Shown here one piece after another: positions 18,432 through 31,787 of a stretch of 64,000 nt of DNA. The stretch is from Halochromatium roseum. GTDB taxonomy: Bacteria; Pseudomonadota; Gammaproteobacteria; Chromatiales; Chromatiaceae. Within the stretch, counting starts at the first letter, position 1. Each line of letters starts with the position of its first letter. Location of the stretch: contig NZ_NHSH01000010.1 in the NCBI RefSeq assembly GCF_016653315.1, positions 48,235-112,234 on the forward strand, in the 5' to 3' direction. The position numbers and the translations under genes are program-made. Below the pieces are notes generated by a model. It was given only the letters and a program-made list of their open reading frames with translations. It was not told the origin of the DNA and ran no database searches.

Positions 18432-19568
18432 GTAGACTCGGACCTCGGCGAAGCGAGCATCTGCTTGCAACGCCTGGCGAAGTCGATCCCGAAGCTGACG
18501 GGCTGTTGGCTCGTCGATATAGGTTCGCAAGGGGAAAAAGATGTCGACGGTGATGGCGCCCTCAAGGTAGTGGAGGACTAAGCGTTTGCGCATCAAGGCT
18601 TCGGGAATCTGCCCCCAAAGCTGGTCGAGGCGCTCAATGACCTCGGTGCGCAGCGGCAAGCCCTTGGTTGGCGCCGCGGTCTCATCGTCCTCGGGATCGA
18701 TGTGGACCGTAACGTCAGACATCCGATCGATGGTCTCCATGAGCCGCTCTTGTACCAACACACTGATGGCGTGCCCTTCAGAGACGCTGATATCAGGGTC
18801 GACCAGGATGTGGACGTCAGCCGAGGCGTTGCCGCCCAGGGTGCGCGTGCGCAGCATGTGGACATCGCGGACACCGGTGCTGCGGCGGATGATCTGACTG
18901 ATCTCGCGCAGCCGCTCGGGGCTGAGACCGGTATCGACCAACTCGCGCATCGCATTCGAGCCAAGATCCCAAGCGATCTTTGCGATCATCACCGCAACGA
19001 TCACCGAGGCCACCGAATCGAGGTAGGGCAGGCCGGCGAGCGTTCCGGCGACACCGATCAAGACGACGATCGAGGAGATCGCATCCGAACGGTGGTGCCA
19101 GGCGTTGGCCATGAGCAGATCCGAGCGCACGCGCAGTCCATAGGCACGCGTATACCAGTAGAGCGCCTCTTTGACGAGGATCGACAGGCCTGCCGCGTAG
19201 AGCGCAATGGGCTCAGGCTGCAACAACGCTTCCGGCTGGAACAGGCGCTCGGTGGCGTCCCATGCAATACCGATGGCGACGGCACTGAGCAAGAAGCCGA
19301 GCACCAGTGTCGCGACCGTCTCGAAGCGCCCGTGGCCGTAGGGATGCTCGGCGTCGGGTCCTTTCGCCGCTTTGTGGCCTGCAAACCAGACCAGGACATC
19401 AGACAACAGGTCAGACAGGGAGTGAACGCCGTCGGCGATCAGCGCGTGAGATTGCCCAAACCAGCCAGCCGCGATCTTGATCGCGGACAGCAGCAGGTTG
19501 ATGAGCGCGCCAACCAAGGTCGTGCGCTTGATCGCCCTTGCGCGCGTCTGGCGTGCGATGGTGTCCAT
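18423..19568 (-). CDS. Cation diffusion facilitator (divalent metal/H+ antiporter)
   Basis: Inner-membrane exporter of Zn2+, Fe2+, Co2+ or Mn2+. There are six membrane helices in residues 1-210. Metal-site motifs are HALIADGVHSLSDLLSD in helix 2 and ANAWHHRSDAISS in helix 5. A cytoplasmic ferredoxin-like domain follows (about 215-310). The remaining about 70 residues form an extra C-terminal tail not found in short CDFs. The Met at 19568 (GGGG 6 bases upstream) gives 381 residues; the longer frame lacks a start signal. Metal specificity cannot be read from sequence. Confidence 0.9.
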   Translation of the reverse strand: MDTIARQTRARAIKRTTLVGALINLLLSAIKIAAGWFGQSHALIADGVHSLSDLLSDVLVWFAGHKAAKGPDAEHPYGHGRFETVATLVLGFLLSAVAIGIAWDATERLFQPEALLQPEPIALYAAGLSILVKEALYWYTRAYGLRVRSDLLMANAWHHRSDAISSIVVLIGVAGTLAGLPYLDSVASVIVAVMIAKIAWDLGSNAMRELVDTGLSPERLREISQIIRRSTGVRDVHMLRTRTLGGNASADVHILVDPDISVSEGHAISVLVQERLMETIDRMSDVTVHIDPEDDETAAPTKGLPLRTEVIERLDQLWGQIPEALMRKRLVLHYLEGAITVDIFFPLRTYIDEPTARQLRDRLRQALQADARFAEVRVYFG

Positions 19569-19714
19569 GAGAGCCCCGATGCGTCTGTGCGAGTGCGGCG
19601 TCGAATGGCGCGGATTATAACGGCGAGGATGGCTTGTGACCCTGGCGTTTGCTGTGGTCGGCAAAGGAGCAAGATCGCTATACTGTGGGGTTTTAGCAGA
19701 CGCCGGAGTCCGCG

Positions 19715-20644
19715 TTGAGCAATCTGTCGGACGATCGGATCAGTTTCCAGGAACTGATCTTCAAACTCGAGCACTATTGGAGCCGTCAAGGCTGCGTGAT
19801 CCTACAGCCTTATGACATGGAGGTAGGGGCAGGAACCTTCCATCCAGGGACCTTCTTGCGCGCGATCGGCCCAGAGCCATGGAATGCTGCTTATGTGCAG
19901 CCATCGCGGCGGCCGACGGATGGTCGCTATGGCGAGAACCCAAATCGTTTGCAGCACTATTATCAGTTTCAGGTGGTCATGAAGCCCTCGCCGGAGGCGA
20001 TCCAAGCGCTGTATCTGGACTCACTCCGCGCGCTCGGTATCGATCCGCTGATCCACGATATCCGTTTTGTCGAAGACAATTGGGAGTCACCAACCTTGGG
20101 CGCCTGGGGATTGGGCTGGGAGGTCTGGCTGAATGGCATGGAGGTGACACAGTTCACCTATTTCCAGCAGGTCGGTGGGCTCGAATGTCGGCCCGTCACC
20201 GGCGAGATCACTTACGGGCTCGAGCGCATCGCGATGTATTTACAGGGCGTCGAGAGCGTCTACGATCTGCTCTGGACAGATTCCGCCACTGGCCCTGTCT
20301 CCTATGGCGACGTCTTTCTGCAGAACGAGCGCGAGCAGTCCGCTTACAACTTCGAGCACGCTGATATCCCGTCGCTGTTTGCGTTGTTCGACGTCTGCGA
20401 GCAACAAAGCAAGGTCTTGGTCGAGGCTGGCCTGCCGCTGCCGGCCTACGAGCAGGTGTTGAAGGCCTCCCATACCTTCAATCTGCTCGATGCACGCGGT
20501 GCCATTTCCGTCACCGAGCGTCAACGCTTTATCCTCCGGGTCCGGACGCTCGCGCGAGCGGTGGCTGAGGCCTATTACCACAGTCGCGAGACGCTCGGCT
20601 TCCCGATGGCAGCCGCCAATGCCGGCGCCGAGGAGGCCGCATGA
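19715..20644 (+). CDS. glyQ: Glycyl-tRNA synthetase alpha subunit
   Basis: Catalytic subunit of the alpha2beta2 GlyRS. Class II motifs are visible ([39 protein letters not shown]). The start codon is TTG with GGAG 7 bases upstream; no in-frame ATG would preserve the conserved N-terminus. Its last 4 bases overlap glyS. Length 309 is normal. Confidence 0.97.
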   Translation: MSNLSDDRISFQELIFKLEHYWSRQGCVILQPYDMEVGAGTFHPGTFLRAIGPEPWNAAYVQPSRRPTDGRYGENPNRLQHYYQFQVVMKPSPEAIQALYLDSLRALGIDPLIHDIRFVEDNWESPTLGAWGLGWEVWLNGMEVTQFTYFQQVGGLECRPVTGEITYGLERIAMYLQGVESVYDLLWTDSATGPVSYGDVFLQNEREQSAYNFEHADIPSLFALFDVCEQQSKVLVEAGLPLPAYEQVLKASHTFNLLDARGAISVTERQRFILRVRTLARAVAEAYYHSRETLGFPMAAANAGAEEAA

Positions 20645-22737
20645 GCAGTCACAATAATACCGCTGATCTCTTGGTCGAGATTGGCACCGAGGAATTGCCT
20701 CCAGCCGCCCTGGCAAAACTCTCGACGGCGTTCCGCGATGGCCTGCTGAAGGGCCTAGACGATGCCCGGCTTACTCATGGTAGCGGGCAGGCGTTTGCAA
20801 GCCCTCGTCGGCTCGCGGTGATCCTGTGCCAAGTCGCACTCGCGCAACCCGATGAGCAAGTCGCTCGGCGCGGCCCCGCGCTGAAAGCCGCATTCGATGC
20901 CGATGGCGCTCCGACCAAGGCCGCATTGGGATTTGCGCAGTCTTGCGGCGTTGCTGTCGACACGCTGGAGCAGGAACTGACCGAAAAGGGCGCTTGGCTA
21001 TGCTATCGGCAGCAGGTCATCGGCAAACCGGCCGCAGCCCTCTTGCCGGAGCTGATCGACGCGGCATTGGCAGCGTTGCCGATCCCGAAACGGATGCGCT
21101 GGGGGGATAGCCATGTCGAGTTCGTGCGCCCGGTGCATTGGGTCTGCGTGCTGCTGGGCGATGCCGTCGTCCCGGGACAGGTGCTCGGGATCGAGATCGA
21201 TCGTCTCACGCACGGGCATCGTTTCCATCATCCGGGTGCACTGAGTCTGACCTCCGCCGCTGACTATCTGACGGCGCTGCGAGGTGCTTACGTCGAAGCC
21301 GACCTGGCAGCTAGACGCAGCGCCATCCTCGAGCAGGTTGAAGCACTCGCGGCCGAAGCGGGTGGGGCGGCGATGATCGATGAGTCCGTGCTCGATGAGG
21401 TGACGGCACTCTGTGAGTGGCCAGTCGCCATACTCGGACGCTTCGATCCAAGCTTCCTCGAGGTGCCCTCAGAGGTCTTGATCGAGACCATGCAAGCCAA
21501 CCAGAAGTATTTCCCGGTGGTGGATGACTCTGGAAGCCTGTTGCCTTGCTTCATCACCGTCAGCAACATCCAAAGCCGCGATCCGAATCAGGTTCGGGCC
21601 GGCAACGAGCGGGTGATTCGGCCGCGGTTTGCCGATGCCAAGTTCTTCTGGGAGCAGGATCTCAAGACTCCACTCGGCGAGCGCGTGGACGCGCTCCAGG
21701 GAATCGTCTTCCAGCATCAGCTTGGCACCCTGCTCGAAAAGACTGAGCGTGTCGCGGAACTGAGTGCTTGGATTGCTGAGGTGATTGGCGGCGATAGCAG
21801 CCAAACCCGCCACGCCGCGCGGCTGGCCAAGGCCGATCTCGTGACCCAGATGGTTGGCGAGTTTGGCAGCTTGCAAGGCGTGATGGGCCGCTACTATGCA
21901 GAGCACTCTGGCGAAGCCCCGATCGTCGCAGCGGCGATTGAACAGCATTACTGGCCTAAGCACGCTGGCGATCATTTGCCGGAGACTGACCTTGCGCGCG
22001 CGCTGGCGATCGCGGACCGCGCCGACACCTTGGTTGGCATTTTCGCCATCGGTCTGCGTCCAACCGGAGTCAAAGATCCTTATGGGTTGCGTCGGGCCGC
22101 CATTGGCGTGCTGCGCATCTTGATCGAGACGCCATTGGCACTGGATCTTCGCGTTCTGTTCGAACGGGCAGCGGCTCGTTTTCCGGCCAGTCTGAATGCG
22201 GCCAGCTGCGTCGACGAGGTCTTGAGATATTGTGTCGAGCGCCTGAAGCGCTACTACGCTGACGCTGGCGACGATCGTTCAGCCGATGCCGACGTCATCG
22301 CTTCGGTCTTGGCGCTCGACCTCAGCGAGCCCGTGGATATCGATCGCCGCATCCAAGCCGTCCAGCATTTTCGTGGCCGCCCGGAGGCGAGCGCACTCGC
22401 GGCCGCCAATAAGCGGACGCGCAATATCCTGCGGAAGGTGTCGGCTGAGGAGATTGGCCAGCAGGTCGAGCAGGCGTTGTTGCAGGACGTTGCCGAGCAG
22501 TCGCTTGCCATGGCTGTCAATACGCTGAGCGATAAGGTGACTGGCTTGTTGGATCAGCACGACTACAAGGCCGCCCTTGCCGAACTCTCGAGTCTGCGCC
22601 AAACGCTTGACGATTTCTTTGAGCAGGTGATGGTGATGGCGGACGCGCCCGAGATCCGGGCCAATCGACTCGCGCTGTTGCAGCGGATCGAGCGGTTGTT
22701 TCTTGGGGTCGCTGATATCTCGTTGCTGCAAGGATAA
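20641..22737 (+). CDS. glyS: Glycyl-tRNA synthetase beta subunit
   Basis: Beta subunit of GlyRS, supplying tRNA recognition through its C-terminal DALR anticodon-binding domain. N-terminal signature [15 protein letters not shown], central [10 protein letters not shown] and [17 protein letters not shown] are typical. The 4-bp ATGA overlap with glyQ indicates translational coupling. 698 residues, normal. Confidence 0.97.
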   Translation: MSSHNNTADLLVEIGTEELPPAALAKLSTAFRDGLLKGLDDARLTHGSGQAFASPRRLAVILCQVALAQPDEQVARRGPALKAAFDADGAPTKAALGFAQSCGVAVDTLEQELTEKGAWLCYRQQVIGKPAAALLPELIDAALAALPIPKRMRWGDSHVEFVRPVHWVCVLLGDAVVPGQVLGIEIDRLTHGHRFHHPGALSLTSAADYLTALRGAYVEADLAARRSAILEQVEALAAEAGGAAMIDESVLDEVTALCEWPVAILGRFDPSFLEVPSEVLIETMQANQKYFPVVDDSGSLLPCFITVSNIQSRDPNQVRAGNERVIRPRFADAKFFWEQDLKTPLGERVDALQGIVFQHQLGTLLEKTERVAELSAWIAEVIGGDSSQTRHAARLAKADLVTQMVGEFGSLQGVMGRYYAEHSGEAPIVAAAIEQHYWPKHAGDHLPETDLARALAIADRADTLVGIFAIGLRPTGVKDPYGLRRAAIGVLRILIETPLALDLRVLFERAAARFPASLNAASCVDEVLRYCVERLKRYYADAGDDRSADADVIASVLALDLSEPVDIDRRIQAVQHFRGRPEASALAAANKRTRNILRKVSAEEIGQQVEQALLQDVAEQSLAMAVNTLSDKVTGLLDQHDYKAALAELSSLRQTLDDFFEQVMVMADAPEIRANRLALLQRIERLFLGVADISLLQG

Positions 22738-22822
22738 TGCGAAAGTCCGGCTAATCTGCTCTGTTGATTGCCGAGCTAAAGCCGCACCAAGAGCCACACC
22801 AAGATCCGAAAGAGGCGCCACT

Positions 22823-23365
22823 ATGAAACTCGTCATCTTGGATCGCGATGGGGTGATCAACTACGACTCAGAGGACTACATCAAGTCTGCAGACGAGTGG
22901 TACCCCATCCCCGGCAGCCTAGAGGCAATCGCGCGACTCAACAACGCCGGCATCAGCGTTGCGGTCGCCACCAATCAGTCGGCCGTCGCGCGCGGACTCT
23001 GTGATTTGGACGACATCAACGCCATCCATCAGGCGCTGCGCACGCGCTTGAGTGCCGTTGGCGGCCGCGTCGAAGTCATCGCCTTTTGTCACCACGGACC
23101 CAGCAATGGTTGCGAATGCCGCAAGCCGTTGCCGGGACTCTTGCGTGAGATCCGTCGTCGAACCGGCTTTCCGCTCAGCGGCACGCCGATGATCGGCGAT
23201 TCGCGCCGGGATCTCGAGGCCGCACTCGGTGTGGGGGCGCAGCCAATCCTGGTGCGCACCGGCAATGGCGAGAAAACGGAGCAACTGCTCCCGCCGGCGC
23301 TGGCTGAAGTGCCGGTGTTCGATGATCTAGCCGCCGCGGTTGATGCGCTCCTCCAGCGCAGTTAA
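22823..23365 (+). CDS. gmhB: D-glycero-D-manno-heptose 1,7-bisphosphate 7-phosphatase
   Basis: HAD phosphatase of ADP-heptose synthesis for lipopolysaccharide inner core. The N-terminal DRDGVIN holds the nucleophile Asp, and the zinc-binding CHH..CECRKP loop typical of GmhB lies near residues 92-108. MIGDSRRDLEAA carries the Mg2+-binding Asp. The ATG at 22823 has AGAGG 6 bases upstream; the longer frame would overlap glyS and is rejected. 180 residues. Confidence 0.94.
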   Translation: MKLVILDRDGVINYDSEDYIKSADEWYPIPGSLEAIARLNNAGISVAVATNQSAVARGLCDLDDINAIHQALRTRLSAVGGRVEVIAFCHHGPSNGCECRKPLPGLLREIRRRTGFPLSGTPMIGDSRRDLEAALGVGAQPILVRTGNGEKTEQLLPPALAEVPVFDDLAAAVDALLQRS

Positions 23366-23371
23366 TGGCTC

Positions 23372-26682
<3,311 letters not shown>

Positions 26683-26776
26683 TCAATTGCGGCTCGACTC
26701 ATCGATCGGCGGCGTCAAGCCTAGCTTGGCGACAGCTGGCGATGGCGCCACTGTGGCAAAAGGCTAGAACCCATTG

Positions 26777-26782
26777 ATTATA
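26777..26782 (-). promoter_or_regulatory. Candidate gyrB -10 element
   Basis: The minus strand reads TATAAT exactly, preceded by ATG, but no good -35 is seen 16-18 bp upstream. It lies about 215 bp before the gyrB start and just downstream of the first parS site. Confidence 0.35.
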
Positions 26783-26834
26783 CATGGCTGACGCATGTTT
26801 TGGGCTGAGCAATCGGTCGGTGGCATCAGCCAAG

Positions 26835-26850
26835 TGTTCCACGTGGAACA
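26835..26850. other. parS site 1
   Basis: TGTTCCACGTGGAACA is a perfect palindrome matching the broadly conserved bacterial parS (TGTTNCACGTGNAACA) bound by ParB. Confidence 0.95.
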
Positions 26851-26906
26851 TGCACGGGCGCTCCGCCAAACAGCCCCCGTGGCTGAAGAGCCGACCTGCA
26901 ACCGAA

Positions 26907-26922
26907 TGTTCCACGTGGAACA
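26907..26922. other. parS site 2
   Basis: Identical TGTTCCACGTGGAACA, 72 bp from site 1. Confidence 0.95.
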
Positions 26923-26979
26923 TGCATGGCGCGCGGCCAGGCGGGTCGCTCATAGCTGAAGGGTCGATCTGCAGGCGAA

Positions 26980-26995
26980 TGTTCCACGTGGAACA
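26980..26995. other. parS site 3
   Basis: Identical TGTTCCACGTGGAACA, 73 bp from site 2. Confidence 0.95.
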
Positions 26996-27091
26996 TCCCT
27001 CTGGACATCAGTTCGTCCAGAGCCCACTAAACGCCTGAAGCAGACCGATAACCGCAAGGGTTCCACCGCGGCGATCTTCACCGCCAGTCAA

Positions 27092-28150
27092 TCAGTCGGC
27101 TGCACGCAGCAGGCATCCATGTTCCACGTGGAACATCGCGTCATCCGCAGTGCAACAACTGGTCAGCAGCTCCTTACCTGGTAAGGCCGTGTAGAAGGCT
27201 TGAGAACCATGTCGTCTTAATAGACTCACCACTCGCTGGCTCCACGCAGGAGCCAACTCGGCGTCGAGATCGTCAACCAGCCACAATGCACCCATCCCAT
27301 TTTCGACCGACACCAACTGCTCAGCCGCAAGTTGCAAGACGCAGCCAAGGATCTTCGACTGCCCGCGAGAACCAACCCACTTATTGCCATCGAGCCGCAG
27401 GGAAAAGTCATCGCGCGAGATCCCTAGATAGGTGAAGCCACGTTCCTGATCCGCTGGGCGCATCGCTGCCAATCTTGACAGCAGTTCGTCGTGTTCCAGG
27501 ATGGCGCCGTCCCAGCGGGCCTCGATCTCCCTGAACCAATCCTCCTCGGCATTCAGAGCCCGGAATCCTTCCGCTAAGGCCTCGAAGAACCTCGCCCGTC
27601 GTCGTGAAATAGCGCTGAGCACGACAGCATAGGGTTCATCCCAGACAGCCTGGCCCCGCGCACCAGACCGCAACCAAGCGTTGCGTTGCGACGCCACTCG
27701 CCGAAATCGGGAAAATAAGCCGCCTGCCGACCGATCCCATAGCATGAGATTCCAGTCAATAAAACGCCGTCGCAATGAAGGTTCACCCTCAACGAGGGCA
27801 TGTGTCCACTCGCAGATCAGACGGACCGGCAACCGAGTTTCAATACCCTGGGCCGGATCTCGCGTGACCTCCCCGCGAGTACTCGCCCAACTGATTCTTG
27901 CGTCCCCGAACGACCCCTCTAGCCAGCCTTCGATCCGAGCCGATGTCTCACCACGCTCGATCAAACTGCCGAATCGGCGTCCGCGAAAGCTCCGACCTCG
28001 GCTCAAGCAGTAGATCGACTCGAGTAGTGCCGTCTTCCCAGCCGCATTAGCACCAACAATCCAGTTAGCACCCGAGCAAAAATCAACATCGACCTCGCGC
28101 AGATTCCTAAACCGTTGCAACCGGATGCGTTTTAACGTTGCGTTAAACAA
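27092..28150 (-). CDS. recF: DNA replication and repair protein RecF
   Basis: SMC-like ATPase that loads RecA at gaps through RecOR. Walker A GANAAGKTALLE is near residues 33-44. The ABC signature region lies near 268 (GSRGQSKILGCVLQLAAEQL), and Walker B is WLVDDLDAEL near 293. The start is TTG at 28150 with AAGGTG upstream; no in-frame ATG fits. The C-terminal tail (MFHVEH onwards) is encoded by a parS site, so the last about 14 residues look like an added tail rather than conserved RecF. Confidence 0.95.
   Translation of the reverse strand: MFNATLKRIRLQRFRNLREVDVDFCSGANWIVGANAAGKTALLESIYCLSRGRSFRGRRFGSLIERGETSARIEGWLEGSFGDARISWASTRGEVTRDPAQGIETRLPVRLICEWTHALVEGEPSLRRRFIDWNLMLWDRSAGGLFSRFRRVASQRNAWLRSGARGQAVWDEPYAVVLSAISRRRARFFEALAEGFRALNAEEDWFREIEARWDGAILEHDELLSRLAAMRPADQERGFTYLGISRDDFSLRLDGNKWVGSRGQSKILGCVLQLAAEQLVSVENGMGALWLVDDLDAELAPAWSQRVVSLLRRHGSQAFYTALPGKELLTSCCTADDAMFHVEHGCLLRAAD
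27120..27135. other. parS site 4, inside the recF coding sequence
   Basis: Identical TGTTCCACGTGGAACA, 140 bp (about two repeat lengths) from site 3. It is read in frame as MFHVEH near the RecF C-terminus. Confidence 0.95.
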
Positions 28151-28187
28151 CCATCACCTTCATGCTCCCGCCTCGCCACCACAGATG

Positions 28188-29309
28188 CTAGAGCCGCATC
28201 GGCATGATGACGAACACCTCATCCTCAGCCCCCACCCCTTGCCAGACGGCACTGTTCTCAGCATTCTTGAAGCGTACCTCGACAGTCGAGGCGTCTACCG
28301 CTGAGAGAACATCAAGCACGTAAGCGACGTTGAACCCGACCGAGACCGACTCACCGCTGTACTCGATCTCAATCTCGTCTTCCGCCTGCTCCTTCTCCGG
28401 ATTCTGAGTCTGCAGCAACAACCGACCGGTCTCGAAGGTCACGCGCACGCCCTTGTACTTCTCATTCGACAGGATGGCTGTTCGCTGCAGTGCAGCCCGC
28501 AAACGATCCCGATCGATGCTTGCAACACGCTCCAGGTCTGCAGGAATGACCCGGTTGTAGTCTGGATACTGACCCTCGACCAATTTCGAGACGACCTGGG
28601 TCTTACCGAGATCAACCTTGAGCGCCCGCTCAGATAACTCAACCCGCACTCGCTCTGGAGCCGATCCGAGAAGACGCTTGAGCTCAAGCACCGTCTTTGC
28701 CGGAACAATGACCTGCCGCGGCTCCGTCGCCAACCCTGATTCTTCTGGATTAGCGTTGTCTAGCGCCGCGACAACCTTTGCCAGCCGATGTCCATCAGTA
28801 GCAACGGCAACTGCGCGCTCCGACGACAGTTCGAGTAGCACACCATTGAGGTAGTAACGCACATCCTGCTGCGCCATTGCGAACGAGGTCTTATCCAGCA
28901 GTCGTTGCAGCAGGTCACGATCGACCTCGACCATCACCTCCGGAGCCGGGACTTCCATGGTTGGGAAATCAGCCGCCGGCAAGGTGCTCAATGTGAATCG
29001 ACTGCGTCCCGATACCACCGAGCCGCGTTCACTCTGTACCTTGATCAGTGTCTGCGTACCATCGGGCAGCGATCGCGCAATGTCAGTGAGCTTGCGCGCC
29101 GGAAGTGTCGCTGTCCCTGCCTCCTCGACCTCGCACACGGCCGTGCTCGTGATCTCGATCTCGAGATCGGTACCTTTCAATCGCAACAGTCCATCATCGG
29201 CACTCAGTAACAAATTGCCAAGGATCGGCAAGGTTTGCCGACGCTCAACAACGCCGCCCACAACCGACAATGCGGGAAGTAACACTGATCGATCGACCGA
29301 AATCTTCAT
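28188..29309 (-). CDS. dnaN: DNA polymerase III beta sliding clamp
   Basis: Ring-shaped processivity clamp. Three clamp repeats make up 373 residues. The N-terminal MKISVDRSVLLPALSVVGGVVERR (in part), the RYYLNGVLLEL segment and the C-terminal VFVIMPMRL are family hallmarks. It follows dnaA and precedes recF on the same strand, the conserved dnaA-dnaN-recF-gyrB order. Confidence 0.97.
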   Translation of the reverse strand: MKISVDRSVLLPALSVVGGVVERRQTLPILGNLLLSADDGLLRLKGTDLEIEITSTAVCEVEEAGTATLPARKLTDIARSLPDGTQTLIKVQSERGSVVSGRSRFTLSTLPAADFPTMEVPAPEVMVEVDRDLLQRLLDKTSFAMAQQDVRYYLNGVLLELSSERAVAVATDGHRLAKVVAALDNANPEESGLATEPRQVIVPAKTVLELKRLLGSAPERVRVELSERALKVDLGKTQVVSKLVEGQYPDYNRVIPADLERVASIDRDRLRAALQRTAILSNEKYKGVRVTFETGRLLLQTQNPEKEQAEDEIEIEYSGESVSVGFNVAYVLDVLSAVDASTVEVRFKNAENSAVWQGVGAEDEVFVIMPMRL

Positions 29310-29501
29310 GCGTTATTACTCTTGTCTTTAAATGTCTTAGCTATCGTAATAGTAGACTTAGTGGATAACCCTGTAAGGAGTCAAATGCCTTTTGTAAACA
29401 GACGGATGACTGATCCTAAAGCGGTTGGAGACAACCTCGCTTAACTGTGAGTGATCTGTGGACAGACTCGGCTCAAAAACCAGCACACAGCTTGCCCACA
29501 G
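29310..29501 (-). promoter_or_regulatory. dnaA-dnaN intergenic region with DnaA-box-like sites
   Basis: This is locally AT-rich for this genome, especially 29311-29400. A near-perfect DnaA box lies at 29370-29378 (TTATCCACT on the minus strand, one mismatch). Weaker ones lie at 29457-29465 and 29492-29500. It probably contains the dnaN promoter and may help origin function or autoregulation. Confidence 0.45.
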
Positions 29502-30842
29502 TTAGTTCTGCAGGGTTCTCAACAAGATCTTGTAGTCTTCCTCGATCATGGTGTCGCCCGAGCGCAGCTCAGCGATTTTGCGGGCTGCATGGATCACTGT
29601 GCTGTGGTCGCGTCCGCCGAACGCCTTGCCGATCTCGGGCAGGCTGTGTTTAGTGAGCTCTTTGGCCAACGTCATCGCGACCTGCCTTGGTCGCGCGACC
29701 GAGCGAGATCGGCTGGATGACAGGAGATCGCTGACGCGTATCTTGTAGTGGGCGGCTACCGCCTTCTGGATATTCTCGATCGAGACCTGTTTGTCCTGTG
29801 CCACCAGCATGTCGCGTAACGCATCTTTTGCGAATTCGACCGTGACCGGCACGCCAAGGAATCGAGAGTTAGCGGCGAGCCGACGGAGTGCACCCTCGAG
29901 CTCACGGATGTTAGAGCGCACACGCTTAGCGACAAAGAAGGCAACGTCTTCTGGCAGGTCAGCTCCGATTAATGTGGCTTTGCTATTCAGTATCGCGACC
30001 CGGGTCTCAAGGTCTGGTGGCTCGATCGCCACCGTCAGCCCCCAACCGAAGCGCGAGCGCAGCCGCTCCTCAAGCCCACTGACCTCCTTCGGAAACCGAT
30101 CGCTCGACAAGACGATCTGCTGCTGCGCCTCAAACAGCGCATTGAAGGTATGAAAAAACTCCTCCTGCGAGCGGTCCTTGCCAGCGAAGAACTGAACGTC
30201 GTCGATCAGCAGGACATTGACACGACGATAGAGTCGCTTGAACTTGTCGATCTCGTTGTGCTGCAGCGCCCGAATCATGTCCGAGACGAATCGCTCGGAG
30301 TGGACGTAGACCACTTTAGACGACGGATTGGCCTCGAGGATGGCGTTACCGATCGCATGCATCAGATGGGTCTTGCCTAAGCCGACACCGCCATAGACGA
30401 AGAGCGGGTTATACGCAGTGCCGGGGTTTTGCCCGATCTGGATCGACGCAGCACGGGCGATTTGGTTCGACTTGCCCTCAACAAAGGTGTCGAAGTTAAA
30501 CGCTCGGTTGAGGCAGGCTTCCGCGCGCCGCTGCTCCAGGACGAGATCGTTAGCCGCCTCGTTGCTGCTCAGTACAGCCGCGGTGCCGTTCTCCTGCTTA
30601 CGCAGGGCCCCGATCTCGAAGCTCAGCTGGGTGACCCGGCCCTCGCTGACAGCTCGGCAGAGCGAAGCAATTTGTGTCTCATAGTGCTGCTTGACCCAGT
30701 CTTTGACGAAGCGGTTGGGTGCAAAGAGCCTTAGGCGTTCGCCCTCCTCGCTGGCTTGCAACGGCATGATCCAAGTATTGAATTCAGAGTCAGTGAGATC
30801 CTGCCTGAGCAGGCTTGTACACTGGTCCCAGAGCTTCGGCAT
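29502..30842 (-). CDS. dnaA: Chromosomal replication initiator DnaA
   Basis: AAA+ initiator that binds DnaA boxes and melts oriC. Domain I is at the N-terminus ([25 protein letters not shown], in part). Domain III has Walker [17 protein letters not shown] and sensor motifs. The domain IV HTH ends in the signature [16 protein letters not shown]. 446 residues. GAGGGGAT lies 5-12 bases before the ATG. Confidence 0.98.
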   Translation of the reverse strand: MPKLWDQCTSLLRQDLTDSEFNTWIMPLQASEEGERLRLFAPNRFVKDWVKQHYETQIASLCRAVSEGRVTQLSFEIGALRKQENGTAAVLSSNEAANDLVLEQRRAEACLNRAFNFDTFVEGKSNQIARAASIQIGQNPGTAYNPLFVYGGVGLGKTHLMHAIGNAILEANPSSKVVYVHSERFVSDMIRALQHNEIDKFKRLYRRVNVLLIDDVQFFAGKDRSQEEFFHTFNALFEAQQQIVLSSDRFPKEVSGLEERLRSRFGWGLTVAIEPPDLETRVAILNSKATLIGADLPEDVAFFVAKRVRSNIRELEGALRRLAANSRFLGVPVTVEFAKDALRDMLVAQDKQVSIENIQKAVAAHYKIRVSDLLSSSRSRSVARPRQVAMTLAKELTKHSLPEIGKAFGGRDHSTVIHAARKIAELRSGDTMIEEDYKILLRTLQN

Positions 30843-31227
30843 CGCCGATCCCCTCGTTAGTACGTTTCAGATTGAGCAGCTGAGATTGCAGCCACTGCGA
30901 CCTGCCAGTCTAGACCCCTGATGACGACTTATCCACAGCCTGACTTGGGAACAGGACTGTGCAATGATCTCAGCGAAGACGTTGACCCGAGTCCACCCTC
31001 GTTCTAATATGGGCGGTCATGCTCTGCGGGTCCGCTTGGATTGCCTAGCGCTCGCGGCACAAGTAGCCCCGGCAGCCTCTACCTTTAACCTGTGGACCAA
31101 TCGGTCAGACCCAGCGCTAAGCATTGCCTGGCCTGCCGATTGGTGAGTGCCGACGCAAACGGCTGACCATCATCGTCCGACCTGCGAGCTGCGTTCAGCT
31201 GCGGGTCACATCTGTGGAGACTTTTTC
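30843..31227. other. Candidate oriC region between dnaA and rpmH
   Basis: 385 bp without a gene, where transcription diverges: all genes on the left arm run left and those on the right run right. It holds one perfect DnaA box (30929-30937) and a weaker one at 31091-31099. The divergent rpmH promoter must also lie here. Location between dnaA and rpmH matches Pseudomonas oriC. DnaA boxes are few, so the exact origin could also involve 29310-29501. Confidence 0.6.
30929..30937 (+). promoter_or_regulatory. Perfect DnaA box
   Basis: TTATCCACA, exact consensus, about 90 bp upstream of the dnaA start. Confidence 0.85.
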
Positions 31228-31362
31228 GTGAAACAGACCTTTAAACCCAGTCGTTTGAAGCGGGCGCGGACGCACGGCTTCCGAGCGCGCAATGCCACGC
31301 GTAATGGTCGCAAAGTGTTGCAGGCGCGGCGCGCGAAAGGTCGGGCGCGGTTGACGCCCTAG
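31228..31362 (+). CDS. rpmH: Ribosomal protein bL34
   Basis: A 44-residue, strongly basic large-subunit protein. [18 protein letters not shown] begins like other L34 proteins, and [20 protein letters not shown] ends like them. The start is GTG with GGAG about 9 bases upstream. rnpA follows at once, the universal rpmH-rnpA pair. Confidence 0.97.
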   Translation: MKQTFKPSRLKRARTHGFRARNATRNGRKVLQARRAKGRARLTP

Positions 31363-31364
31363 TC

Positions 31365-31787
31365 TTGTCGGCCTGTCAACCGCGAAACAGCACAGACGAT
31401 ACAGATGTTGCCGTGCCCAGTGGAGCAGCGTCAGGGTTTGGTTTCCCGCTTGCGGTTCGATTGCGCAAGTCGCGACATTTTGACTGGGTATTTGCTGAGC
31501 CACGCCGTTCGAGCGATCTGTACTTCACGGTGTTGGGCCGCACGCCTCCTGGCTGTGAAACGGTTCAGACTGCACGTCTCGGCCTCGCCATTGCCAAACG
31601 CTGTGCTCCGCGAGCAGTTGCCCGCAATCGGATAAAGCGCGTGATTCGTGAAAGCTTCCGTCATGCCCAAGATTCGCTGGAGTTCGCTGACTTCGTTGTG
31701 CTCTGCCGTCGAGCCGCTGTCGATGCAGACAATGCAACGCTGAACGCTTCACTCGCCAAGCACTGGAAGCGCTTTCAGCGGCGATGA
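31365..31787 (+). CDS. rnpA: Ribonuclease P protein component
   Basis: Basic cofactor of RNase P for tRNA 5' processing. The RNR motif ([27 protein letters not shown], in part) is intact. The start is unsure: TTG at 31365 gives 140 residues with about 25 poorly conserved N-terminal residues, while a GTG at 31413 would give a more usual N-terminus before [19 protein letters not shown]. Neither has a good ribosome-binding site. It overlaps yidD by 4 bp. Confidence 0.93.
   Translation: MSACQPRNSTDDTDVAVPSGAASGFGFPLAVRLRKSRHFDWVFAEPRRSSDLYFTVLGRTPPGCETVQTARLGLAIAKRCAPRAVARNRIKRVIRESFRHAQDSLEFADFVVLCRRAAVDADNATLNASLAKHWKRFQRR

Larger units (their letters stand above)
26835..26995. repeat. Degenerate tandem repeat of about 72 bp carrying parS sites 1-3
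   Basis: Besides parS, the units share GGAACATGCAYGG after the site and GCTGAAG, then CGA-CTGCA and CGAATGTTCC before the next site. Two complete intervals of 72 and 73 bp suggest the sites spread by duplication. This is the main content of the 530-bp gap between gyrB and recF. Confidence 0.75.

Noticed and set aside
26699..27038. Small frames with repeated MFHVEH motifs on both strands of the gyrB-recF gap
   Set aside because: The motif is just the translation of the palindromic parS sites; there is no ribosome-binding site or conserved protein.
26835..27135. CRISPR array, considered because of regularly spaced identical 16-bp palindromes
   Set aside because: Repeats are exact parS sites, spacers are partly repeated themselves, and no cas gene is present.
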